This document shows, piece by piece, positions 1 to 5,607 of a DNA stretch of 8,433 nucleotides. Source of the DNA: Mailhella sp. (lineage in GTDB: Bacteria > Desulfobacterota > Desulfovibrionia > Desulfovibrionales > Desulfovibrionaceae); contig JAFQPD010000005.1 in NCBI GenBank assembly GCA_017411945.1, positions 1 to 8,433 on the forward strand, in the 5' to 3' direction. The notes below the pieces were generated by a model. That model made no database searches and was not told the origin of the DNA. It saw only the letters and a program-made list of their open reading frames with translations. The translations under genes and the position numbers were made by a program. Positions within the stretch are counted from its first letter, which is position 1, and every line of letters starts with the position of its first letter.

Positions 1-1
1 G

Positions 2-298
2 CAGCGTGTGGCCATCGTGCGCGCGCTGGCCATGGAGCCCAAAGTCATGCTGTTTGACGAGCCTACCTCTGCACTCGACCCTGAAATGGTCGGCGAAGTG
101 CTGGACGTTATGGTGAACCTTGCCAAGGAAGGCATGACCATGATCTGCGTGACCCACGAAATGGGCTTTGCCCGCTCCGTGGCCGACCGCGTGGTCTTCA
201 TGGCCGACGGGCAGATCCTCGAAGTAGGCACGCCCGCCGAGATTTTCGATGCTCCCAAGCATCCCCGCCTCCAGCAGTTCCTGAAGCAGGTTCTGTAG
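2..298 (+). CDS. Polar amino-acid ABC transporter ATP-binding protein, C-terminal part (partial at 5' end)
   Basis: This is the last 98 codons of an ATPase that powers uptake of a polar amino acid (GlnQ/ArtP/HisP type) at the inner membrane. The first visible residues, QRVAIVRAL, are the helix that follows the ABC signature motif, so the Walker A and most of the signature lie outside the window. Visible motifs in order are Walker B (VMLFDEP), the D-loop (SALD), the switch histidine (THE) and the typical tail of this subfamily (GTPAEIFDAPKHPR). The family is usually about 240 residues, so roughly 60% is missing at the left edge. The frame is open to base 2, and the GTG at base 8 is not a plausible start because the fold would be incomplete. 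The permease and binding-protein genes are presumably upstream. The exact substrate cannot be told from this part. Confidence 0.93.
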   Translation, partial: QRVAIVRALAMEPKVMLFDEPTSALDPEMVGEVLDVMVNLAKEGMTMICVTHEMGFARSVADRVVFMADGQILEVGTPAEIFDAPKHPRLQQFLKQVL

Positions 299-317
299 CA
301 GGCAGAAGGAATGACGG

Positions 318-358
318 GGCCCCCTCATGCCGCAGCGGCACGAGGGGGCTCTGCTTTT
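318..358 (+). terminator. Rho-independent terminator of the ABC transporter gene
   Basis: An 8-bp GC stem (GCCCCCTC at 319-326 with GAGGGGGC at 342-349) continues across one A-C mismatch into a 5-bp stem (328-332 with 336-340) and a 3-base loop (333-335). It is followed by CTGCTTTT. It lies about 20 bases after the stop codon at 298. The opposite strand lacks a T-run, so it should act mainly on the plus strand. Confidence 0.85.
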
Positions 359-361
359 AAC

Positions 362-382
362 GCCGGAGGGCCTGCGCCCTCC
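362..382 (-). terminator. Hairpin at the 3' end of the GNAT gene, possible weak terminator
   Basis: A perfect 7-bp stem (365-371 with 376-382, GGAGGGC/GCCCTCC) with a 4-base loop begins at the last base of the GNAT stop codon. On the minus strand it is followed only by GGCGTTAAAA, which is a poor U-tract, so termination may be inefficient or need Rho. Confidence 0.35.
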
Positions 383-825
383 TATCCCTTTTCCAGAAAG
401 ACGAATTCCAGTTCGTCCGAGACGGACTGCCGCCGGAACACGCGGTAGCCGTTCCGCTCGTAGAGCTCGAGGTTCCGCAGGCTCTTCGTGCTGGTGAAAA
501 GTTCGAAGCGCTGCTGGGGGAAGCGTTCCTCTGCGGCTTTGAGCAGGGCCGTGCCGATGCCCCGCCCGCGCCAGTCCGGGTGGACGAACAGCTTCCCTAT
601 GGATACGGTGCCGCCCTTGAGGTGCGCCCGCACCGAGCCGAGGAGCCTGCCGCCTTCCACGGCTTTGAGGATGATGCCGGTGCGGTGTTCCTCCTGGACC
701 TCTTCCAGCGTCTGCTTCAGAGGCGGGATAGGCTCTTTGAACATCGCGGCCTCGCTCTGGTAGCTGAGGCGCTGCAGTTCAAGGATATCCTTCAGTTCAT
801 CATAGCTGGCGCATGATATGTCCAT
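382..825 (-). CDS. GNAT-family N-acetyltransferase
   Basis: The 147-residue protein has the GCN5-related acetyltransferase fold, which moves an acetyl group from acetyl-CoA to an amine. Motif A, the pyrophosphate-binding loop, is VHPDWRGRGIGTALLKAAE at about residues 81-99 and matches the R/Q-x-x-G-x-G/A pattern. A motif-B-like segment, NLELYERNGYRVF, lies at about 118-130 and is typical of the C-terminal half. The start at 825 is chosen because AAGGAG sits 7 bases upstream. An open frame extends to 903, but those extra 26 residues are arginine/alanine-rich and have no ribosome site. It is a lone gene, divergent from umuD across a 171-bp gap. The substrate is unknown; such single-domain GNATs may act on small molecules, antibiotics or protein N-termini. 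Confidence 0.9.
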   Translation of the reverse strand: MDISCASYDELKDILELQRLSYQSEAAMFKEPIPPLKQTLEEVQEEHRTGIILKAVEGGRLLGSVRAHLKGGTVSIGKLFVHPDWRGRGIGTALLKAAEERFPQQRFELFTSTKSLRNLELYERNGYRVFRRQSVSDELEFVFLEKG

Positions 826-856
826 CGTTCTGCTCCTTGCGCACTGCCGTGCTTTC

Positions 857-874
857 GTATGCCCCCATGCGTAC
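857..874. promoter_or_regulatory. Imperfect dyad in the GNAT-umuD divergent gap
   Basis: GTATGC at 857-862 is mirrored by GCGTAC at 869-874 (5 of 6 positions) across a 6-base spacer. It sits between the two divergent genes, where an operator would be expected. It does not match the E. coli LexA box (CTGT-N8-ACAG), and I cannot assign a regulator. This could be chance. Confidence 0.2.
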
Positions 875-980
875 ACGCTGGCGGGCGTCTTGGGAAGGGG
901 CATTTTTCTTGGCGTCCTGCCGCCTCTGCTCCTTCAGCCGCCTTCCCTCCTCAGAAAACACTTCCCCCGCAGCCCTTCTC

Positions 981-1003
981 CCTGTATCATGGCCGTATGC
1001 AGG
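981..1003. promoter_or_regulatory. Imperfect dyad overlapping the umuD start codon, candidate SOS operator
   Basis: CCTG at 981-984 and CAGG at 1000-1003 are inverted, with AT at 986-987 mirrored by AT at 997-998. The ATG of umuD at 997 lies inside the right arm. CTG...CAG ends are a feature of many LexA boxes, but the spacing here is longer than in E. coli. LexA sites vary among Deltaproteobacteria, so this is only a candidate. Confidence 0.22.
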
Positions 1004-1449
1004 ATATCCGCCTTTCCCCCCATCTTGAGCTCCTCGGCTCTGCGGCGCCCGCCCCGGCGGGCCGCGAGGGCCTGCCCCTGTACCTTTCCCCGGTGAAGGC
1101 GGGTTTCCCGTCTCCGGCCGAGGACTATGTGGACAGGCGGCTCGACCTGCACGAGTACCTTGTCCACAATCGCGCCGCCACGTTTTTTCTGAGAGCGCAG
1201 GGCGATTCCATGCTTGGGGCGGGCATCCATGACGGCGACCTGCTCATCGTGGATCGCTCCATCGAGGCCGGGCACGACCGCGTGGTCATCGCCGCTCTGG
1301 ACGGTGAGCTGACCGTGAAGCGTCTCGTGCGGCGCAAGGGGCGCGTTCTGCTTGCCCCGGAGAACCCGGACTATCCTGAGTTCGATATCACAGAGCGCGA
1401 ATATGTGCATATCTGGGGTGTGGTGACCTATGTCGTCCACAAGCTCTAA
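997..1449 (+). CDS. umuD: UmuD-like S24 self-cleaving subunit of translesion DNA polymerase V
   Basis: UmuD is cleaved by itself on contact with the RecA filament to UmuD', which joins UmuC to form polymerase V for SOS mutagenesis. This 150-residue protein follows E. coli UmuD closely: FPSPAEDYVDRR at 37-48, then QGDSM with the nucleophile Ser71, DGDLLIVD at 79-86, and the general base Lys108 in GELTVKRL. The predicted self-cleavage site is Ala35-Gly36; E. coli UmuD has Cys-Gly at the same place. There is no helix-turn-helix domain, so it is not LexA or a phage repressor. The start at 997 fits family length (139 in E. coli). The open frame upstream to 859 encodes no recognisable extension. 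No clear Shine-Dalgarno site is seen. The last 20 bases overlap umuC, which suggests translational coupling. Confidence 0.92.
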   Translation: MQDIRLSPHLELLGSAAPAPAGREGLPLYLSPVKAGFPSPAEDYVDRRLDLHEYLVHNRAATFFLRAQGDSMLGAGIHDGDLLIVDRSIEAGHDRVVIAALDGELTVKRLVRRKGRVLLAPENPDYPEFDITEREYVHIWGVVTYVVHKL

Positions 1450-2776
1450 GCCGCTTTTCCTGCTCATCGACTGCAACAATTTCTACGTTTCGTGCGAACG
1501 GCTGTTCCGGCCCGACCTTGTCGGAAAGCCGGTGGTCGTGCTCTCCAACAACGACGGCTGCATCGTCTCGCGCAGTCAGGAGGCCAAGGCTCTGGGCATA
1601 GCCATGGGCGAGCCCGAATTCAAGGCGAGACCTCTGCTCAGGAAGCATGGCGTGGAAGTGTTCTCTTCCAACTATGAACTCTACGGCGACCTTTCTGAGC
1701 GCGTCATGGAGACGGTGGCCTCTGTGGTAGGCGAGGTGGAGCAGTATTCCATAGATGAATGTTTCGTGCGCCTCGCGCCCGCCCTTGTGCCCAACGCCCT
1801 TTCCGTGGCGCAGGAGATACGCGCCCGCGTACTCAAGTGGACGGGCATCACGGTCTCGGTGGGCATAGCCGCTACGCGCACCCTCGCCAAGCTGGCCAAT
1901 CACATCGCCAAGAAGGGGAACGGCATCTTCTGGCTCAACGGTTCTGAAGAAAGGCACGACGCCCTGTTCCGCCGCATCCCGGTGAGCGAGGTCTGGGGCA
2001 TAGGCCGCCGCCGTCTGCCCCTGCTGGAGCGCTTCGCCATCCGTACCGTCTACGACCTCAAGCATGCCGACGACCAATGGGTACGCTCGCGCCTGACGGT
2101 CACGGGCTGGCGCACCGTGCTGGAACTGCGCGGCATCCCCAGTATCGATGAGGACGGACGCCCTACGCCGCGCCGAACGCTGGTTTCTTCCCGATCTTTC
2201 GGAGAACGCATCTATGACCTGGAACAGCTCCGGCAGGCTGTTTCCACCTTCAGCGCGAGGGCAGGGGAACGCCTGCGCCGCGAGGGGCTTACTGCGGGCG
2301 GCATTGCCGTGCATATCCGCACGGCGCGCCAGCATACGCCGTTCGTGAGCGAGACGGCCCAACACAGCTTCGCCGTGCCTACGAACGACAGTTCTGCCTT
2401 CATTCGTGTTGCCCTTGCCGGCCTTGAGGCCATATACAGAACGGAAACGCCCTACGCTAAGGCAGGGGTCATGCTTTTCGACCTTTCCAGTCGAAAAGGG
2501 GGGCAGTTCTCTCTTCTTGCTCTGGACAGTGCGGAAAGCGACAAGCGTCGGGAAGCCCTCATGGGTTCTCTCGACCGTATCAACGCGCGTATGGGAAAGG
2601 ATGCCGTGCGCTGGGCCGTTCAGGGAGCGGAACAGGCTCCGTGGCATATGCTGCAGGAACATCTTTCTCCCAAAATGACCACAAGCTGGGCCGAACTGGC
2701 GAAGGCCCTCTGCGACGACGGAGAACTTCGGGATGCGGCAGGGCTCCCAGCACCTGAAAGGGGCAGAGGGAAATGA
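1430..2776 (+). CDS. umuC: UmuC-like Y-family DNA polymerase (polymerase V catalytic subunit)
   Basis: This is the error-prone lesion-bypass polymerase that partners UmuD'. It has 448 residues, against 422 in E. coli. The palm begins with LLIDCNNFYVSCE, which holds the metal-binding Asp14 and the steric-gate Tyr19. SNNDGCIVSRSQEAKALGI (39-57) is the fingers motif. YSIDECFV carries the catalytic Asp109-Glu110. VSVGIAATRTLAKLANHIAKK (142-162) is the next conserved block, followed by the thumb helix-hairpin-helix region (VWGIGRRR, 188-195) and the little finger. QFSLL at 359-363 sits where E. coli UmuC has its beta-clamp motif QLNLF. The C-terminus (LSPKMTTSW, 412-420) matches the small DUF4113 tail of UmuC proteins. 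The ATG at 1430 lies inside umuD and has no strong ribosome site of its own. All catalytic residues are present, so the enzyme looks functional. Confidence 0.95.
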   Translation: MSSTSSKPLFLLIDCNNFYVSCERLFRPDLVGKPVVVLSNNDGCIVSRSQEAKALGIAMGEPEFKARPLLRKHGVEVFSSNYELYGDLSERVMETVASVVGEVEQYSIDECFVRLAPALVPNALSVAQEIRARVLKWTGITVSVGIAATRTLAKLANHIAKKGNGIFWLNGSEERHDALFRRIPVSEVWGIGRRRLPLLERFAIRTVYDLKHADDQWVRSRLTVTGWRTVLELRGIPSIDEDGRPTPRRTLVSSRSFGERIYDLEQLRQAVSTFSARAGERLRREGLTAGGIAVHIRTARQHTPFVSETAQHSFAVPTNDSSAFIRVALAGLEAIYRTETPYAKAGVMLFDLSSRKGGQFSLLALDSAESDKRREALMGSLDRINARMGKDAVRWAVQGAEQAPWHMLQEHLSPKMTTSWAELAKALCDDGELRDAAGLPAPERGRGK

Positions 2777-2818
2777 GCCGAGTTTTACAGGGTAAAAGCT
2801 CAGTTAAGCTATTTTGTT
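2774..2818 (+). terminator. Candidate terminator after umuC
   Basis: TTTTAC (2783-2788) pairs with GTAAAA (2792-2797) around a 3-base AGG loop. TGAGC (2774-2778, starting at the umuC stop codon) pairs with GCTCA (2798-2802), with CGAG bulged on the left. The downstream tract AGTTAAGCTATTTTGTT is only loosely U-rich, so efficiency is uncertain. Confidence 0.4.
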
Positions 2819-2844
2819 AGAAATTTCCGCCTCGTGCGGAAGAA

Positions 2845-2880
2845 TTGACACGGAACAAGCTTTGGTTGAATGCTGATAAT
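2845..2880 (+). promoter_or_regulatory. Candidate glpK promoter
   Basis: GATAAT at 2875-2880 matches the sigma-70 -10 box at 5 of 6 positions. A perfect -35 hexamer TTGACA is at 2845-2850, but the spacing is 24 bases, too long for an unaided sigma-70 promoter. At the normal 17-base spacing the -35 would be GGAACA (2852-2857), a poor match that would suit an activated promoter. A second option lies downstream: TTGAAA at 2914-2919 with CATTAT at 2937-2942 (spacing 17), or TTGAAT at 2926-2931 with TATAGA at 2948-2953 (spacing 16). Confidence 0.4.
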
Positions 2881-2897
2881 ATGCAGAGATGCATATT
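2878..2897. promoter_or_regulatory. Perfect 8-bp inverted repeat, candidate operator
   Basis: AATATGCA at 2878-2885 is exactly mirrored by TGCATATT at 2890-2897 around GAGA. It starts inside the GATAAT box and is centred close to where transcription would begin. That is the classic place for a repressor site. I do not recognise the regulator; a GlpR-type repressor is one possibility. Confidence 0.45.
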
Positions 2898-2951
2898 TTG
2901 TGAGGAAAATCCCTTGAAATTGTCATTGAATTGAAACATTATAGGCGTATA

Positions 2952-2970
2952 GAACCATCAAGACTGGTTC
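2952..2970. repeat. Inverted repeat in the glpK leader
   Basis: GAACCA at 2952-2957 mirrors TGGTTC at 2965-2970 with a 7-base spacer. It could be an operator for the downstream promoter candidate or an RNA hairpin in a long leader. Confidence 0.3.
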
Positions 2971-3029
2971 AACATGACCTGTATAACACAAAGAAGTTAT
3001 TATGATTACGCTTTGTTCAGGGGGTTCAT

Positions 3030-3070
3030 CGGCATTTCCTTCGCAGGAGGGGGCTGCCGGTTTTTGCTTT
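3030..3070 (+). terminator. Terminator-like hairpin in the glpK leader, possible attenuator
   Basis: CGGCA (3030-3034) pairs with TGCCG (3055-3059). Inside it TCCT (3037-3040) pairs with AGGA (3045-3048) around a TCGC loop, with an unequal internal loop between the stems. GTTTTTGCTTT follows directly. It lies about 60 bases before the glpK start and about 250 bases after the umuC stop, so it belongs to the glpK leader rather than to umuC. In Bacillus subtilis the glp leaders hold a terminator overridden by the GlpP antiterminator; a similar arrangement here is inference only. Confidence 0.42.
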
Positions 3071-3114
3071 AAATCATAGCTGCGCAGAAGGTTTTGCGTA
3101 AGGCTGTAAAATCC

Positions 3115-3129
3115 AGGAGGAATATTCCC
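3115..3129 (+). promoter_or_regulatory. Strong glpK ribosome-binding site with embedded palindrome
   Basis: AGGAGG at 3115-3120 lies 9 bases before the ATG at 3130 and fixes this start over the in-frame TTG at 3094. The last GG of the site begins a perfect palindrome, GGAATATTCC (3119-3128), that fills the space up to the start codon. Confidence 0.8.
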
Positions 3130-4626
3130 ATGGCCAAGTATGTTATGGCACTTGATGCCGGTACCACTTCCAACCGCTGCATTCTCTTCAACGAAAAGGG
3201 CCAGATGTGCAGCGTTGCCCAGAAGGAATTCACCCAGTACTTCCCCCAGCCCGGCTGGGTGGAGCACGACGCCTCCGAGATCTGGCTGACCCAGTATGCC
3301 GTGGCTTCCGAAGCCCTCGCCAAGGTGGGAGCCTCCGCCAAGGACATCGCCGCCATCGGCATCACCAACCAGCGTGAGACCACCGTTGTGTGGGACAAGG
3401 AAACCGGCGAACCCGTCTACAACGCCATCGTATGGCAGGACCGCCGTACCGCCGAATTCTGCGACAGCCTCCGCGAGAAGGGTCTGAACGACACCTTCCG
3501 CAACAAGACCGGCCTCGTGCTCGACCCTTACTTCTCCGGTACCAAGATCCGCTGGATCCTCGAGAACGTGCCCGGCGCCCGTGAAAAGGCCGAAGCCGGC
3601 AAGCTCCTCTTTGGTACTGTGGAAACCTGGCTCATCTGGAAGCTCACCGGCGGCAAGGTGCATGTGACCGACTACTCCAACGCTTCCCGTACCCTTCTGT
3701 TCAACATCGTTGACCTGAAGTGGGACGAAGAGCTCCTTTCCATCCTCAACATCCCCGCCTGCATGCTGCCCGAAGCCAAGCCTTCCTCCTGCGTGTACGG
3801 CGAGACCGTGGCCGAACTCTTCGGCGGCCCCATCCCGATCTCCGGCGCCGCCGGCGACCAGCAGGCCGCTCTCTTCGGCCAGACCTGCTTCACCGCCGGT
3901 GAAGCCAAGAACACCTACGGCACCGGCTGCTTCATGCTCATGAACACCGGCGACAAGCCCGTGTTCTCCAAGAACGGCCTCGTCACCACCATCGCCTGGG
4001 GCCTGGACGGCAAGGTGACCTACGCCCTCGAAGGTTCCATCTTCGTGGCCGGTTCCGCCATCCAGTGGCTGCGCGACCAGCTCAAGGTCGTGGATTCCGC
4101 CTCCGACTCCGAATACTTTGCCTCCAAGGTGAAGGACACCAACGGCTGCTACGTCGTGCCCGCCTTCGCCGGCCTCGGCGCTCCCCACTGGGATGCCTAT
4201 GCCCGCGGCACCATCGTGGGCCTGACCCGCGGCGTCAACCGCTACCACATCATCCGCGCCACCCTCGAATCTCTGGCCTACCAGACCTACGACGTGCTCG
4301 GCGCCATGGAAGCTGACTCCGGCATCCGCCTCACCGCCCTCAAGGTGGACGGCGGCGCTTCCGCCAACGACCTGCTCATGCAGATGCAGGCCGACATCAA
4401 CCAGGCTCCCGTGAACCGCCCCACCTGCGTGGAGACCACCGCCATGGGCGCCGCCTACCTCGCCGGCCTCGCCGTCGGCTACTGGAAGAGCAAGGACGAC
4501 GTCATCGCCAACTGGGCCATCGACAAGGTCTTCGGCCCTGCCATCACCCCCGCCGAACGCGACAAGAAGCTCCGCGGCTGGAAGAAGGCCGTGAAGTGCG
4601 CCTACGGCTGGGCCAAGGAAGACTAA
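3130..4626 (+). CDS. glpK: Glycerol kinase
   Basis: GlpK phosphorylates glycerol with ATP to sn-glycerol-3-phosphate in the cytoplasm, trapping it for catabolism or lipid synthesis. The 498-residue product aligns along its whole length with E. coli GlpK (about 502). Visible marks are the phosphate loop ALDAGTTSNR (7-16), glycerol ligands Arg82-Glu83 in TNQRETT, Tyr134 and catalytic Asp243 in AGDQQAALFG, the FGGY-kinase signature YFSGTKIRWILEN (134-146), NTYGTGCFMLMNTG (261-274) and the C-terminal ATP-site DGGASAND (407-414). The loop before IPISG reads VAELFGGP. It therefore lacks the Arg that binds fructose-1,6-bisphosphate in the E. coli enzyme (Arg236) and lacks the His phosphorylated by HPr in Firmicutes. 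Codons end almost always in C or G, which points to high expression. glpF follows after 235 bp. Confidence 0.97.
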   Translation: MAKYVMALDAGTTSNRCILFNEKGQMCSVAQKEFTQYFPQPGWVEHDASEIWLTQYAVASEALAKVGASAKDIAAIGITNQRETTVVWDKETGEPVYNAIVWQDRRTAEFCDSLREKGLNDTFRNKTGLVLDPYFSGTKIRWILENVPGAREKAEAGKLLFGTVETWLIWKLTGGKVHVTDYSNASRTLLFNIVDLKWDEELLSILNIPACMLPEAKPSSCVYGETVAELFGGPIPISGAAGDQQAALFGQTCFTAGEAKNTYGTGCFMLMNTGDKPVFSKNGLVTTIAWGLDGKVTYALEGSIFVAGSAIQWLRDQLKVVDSASDSEYFASKVKDTNGCYVVPAFAGLGAPHWDAYARGTIVGLTRGVNRYHIIRATLESLAYQTYDVLGAMEADSGIRLTALKVDGGASANDLLMQMQADINQAPVNRPTCVETTAMGAAYLAGLAVGYWKSKDDVIANWAIDKVFGPAITPAERDKKLRGWKKAVKCAYGWAKED

Positions 4627-4861
4627 GTCCTCCTGAACATGAAAAACTCCCCCGTCTCCTCGCGGGGCGGGGGATCACCTCCTTGCGGGGCGTGCCCGCA
4701 GGGATGGCCCGTGCATGAACGGGAAGGAAGCTTGCGCTTCTCATGCGCCTTCTTCCTTGCCCGCCTGGCAGGATGCGCACTTCTGTGCTCGGAAGCATCC
4801 TCTGCCTTTTCGTGCCAGTGCTTTCTCATCCACCCTCAACTTTCTGCAAAGGTACTCAGAC
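4627..4861 (+). other. Hairpin-rich glpK-glpF spacer
   Basis: The 235-bp spacer has no convincing gene but holds five consecutive potential stem-loops: 4648-4674 (TCCCCCG/CGGGGGA), 4681-4703 (TGCGGG/CCCGCA, extended by CCT/GGG with one wobble), 4708-4723 (CCCGT/ACGGG), 4727-4740 (GAAGC/GCTTC around TTGC) and 4767-4806. Such a spacer could block 3' decay of glpK mRNA or set the ratio of GlpK to GlpF. The in-frame extension of glpF back to 4715 runs through these hairpins and is not credible as coding. Confidence 0.6.
4767..4810 (+). terminator. Terminator-like hairpin between glpK and glpF
   Basis: GGCA (4767-4770) pairs with TGCC (4803-4806), GGATGC (4771-4776) with GCATCC (4795-4800), and GCAC (4777-4780) with GTGC (4785-4788) around TTCT. 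TTTT follows at 4807-4810. There is a 6-base bulge (4789-4794) and a 2-base bulge (4801-4802). It may act as a partial terminator, letting some transcripts through to glpF. Confidence 0.4.
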
Positions 4862-5584
4862 ATGCCTTATATTGGTGAATTCCTCGGCACCATGCTGCTC
4901 ATCCTCCTTGGCGACGGTGTCGTGGCCAACGTTCTCCTCAACCGCTCCGGCTTCAAGGGCGCCGGCCCCGTGCAGATCACCTTTGCCTGGGGTCTGGCCG
5001 TTCTTCTGCCCGTGTGCATTTTCGGCGCTTCCTCCGGTGCCCATTTCAACCCCGCTCTGACCATCGCCTTCGCTGTCGGCGGCATGTTCCCCTGGTCCAT
5101 GGTGTTCGGCTACTGCGTGGCCCAGATGGCCGGCGCCTTCTGCGGCGCCGTGCTCATGTGGCTCCTCTTCGCTGACCATTTCGACGCCACCGAAGACCCC
5201 CTGCTCAAGCGCGCCTGCTTCTGCACCTCCCCCTCCATCCCCAACCGTCCTCGCAACTTCCTCAGCGAGATCATCGGCACCTTCGTGCTCATGTTCGCCA
5301 TCCTCGGCCTTTCTCAGGTCAACGGCATGGTCGGCGCTCAGGGCAACATCCTTGTGTTCTGCATCATCGTGTCCATCGGCATGTCCCTCGGCGGCCTGAC
5401 CGGCTACGCCATCAACCCCGCCCGTGACCTTGGCCCCCGCCTTGCCCACTGGGTGCTGCCCATGAAGAACAAGGCCGACTCCAACTGGGGCTACGGCGTT
5501 GTCACCCTCTTCGGCCCCATCATCGGCGCCCTCATCGGCATGGGCCTCTTCAAGATCATTCCCTGGGCTCCCCTGACTTTCTAA
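4862..5584 (+). CDS. glpF: Glycerol facilitator, aquaglyceroporin of the MIP family
   Basis: GlpF is an inner-membrane channel that lets glycerol diffuse into the cell, where GlpK traps it. The 240-residue protein has six hydrophobic segments and the two half-helix pore motifs: HFNPALT (Asn63) and AINPARDLGPR (Asn185). The Asp after the second NPA (NPARD) marks the glycerol-conducting branch rather than water-only aquaporins. By alignment with E. coli GlpF the selectivity filter is Trp43, Gly173, Tyr182 and Arg188; E. coli has Phe at the third position. At 240 residues it is shorter than E. coli GlpF (281), mainly by lacking N- and C-terminal extensions. The start at 4862 is chosen because family similarity begins at IGEFLGT and AAGG lies 9 bases upstream. 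Codon bias matches glpK. The gene order kinase-then-channel is the reverse of E. coli. Confidence 0.95.
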   Translation: MPYIGEFLGTMLLILLGDGVVANVLLNRSGFKGAGPVQITFAWGLAVLLPVCIFGASSGAHFNPALTIAFAVGGMFPWSMVFGYCVAQMAGAFCGAVLMWLLFADHFDATEDPLLKRACFCTSPSIPNRPRNFLSEIIGTFVLMFAILGLSQVNGMVGAQGNILVFCIIVSIGMSLGGLTGYAINPARDLGPRLAHWVLPMKNKADSNWGYGVVTLFGPIIGALIGMGLFKIIPWAPLTF

Positions 5585-5607
5585 GTCCGGCCATCCCATG
5601 AAACGAG

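Larger units (their letters stand above)
2777..3129 (+). other. AT-richer intergenic region and leader upstream of glpK
   Basis: This 353-bp stretch holds no convincing gene. It is visibly richer in A and T than its surroundings. From left to right it contains the umuC 3' hairpin, a TTGACA box at 2845-2850, a GATAAT box at 2875-2880, a perfect 8-bp dyad at 2878-2897, a second set of promoter-like boxes at about 2914-2953, an inverted repeat at 2952-2970, a terminator-like hairpin at 3030-3070 and a strong glpK ribosome site at 3115-3120. The content is that of a regulated promoter with a long untranslated leader. Confidence 0.6.

Noticed and set aside
934..1479. Minus-strand open frame opposite umuD (181 codons)
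   Set aside because: umuD on the plus strand has all catalytic motifs. This frame is its antisense.
1388..2662. Minus-strand open frame opposite umuC (424 codons)
   Set aside because: It lies opposite an intact umuC and has an Arg/His/Gly-rich composition typical of antisense frames in GC-rich DNA.
2923..4248. Long open frame on the minus strand opposite glpK (441 codons)
   Set aside because: It is antisense to a full-length, clearly conserved glycerol kinase. Its Gly/Val/Ala/His-rich composition is the mirror of C/G-ending codons, and it has no recognisable domain.
4715..4861. N-terminal extension of GlpF by 49 residues
   Set aside because: The added residues run through intergenic hairpins, include no conserved sequence, and the family starts at the 4862 ATG.
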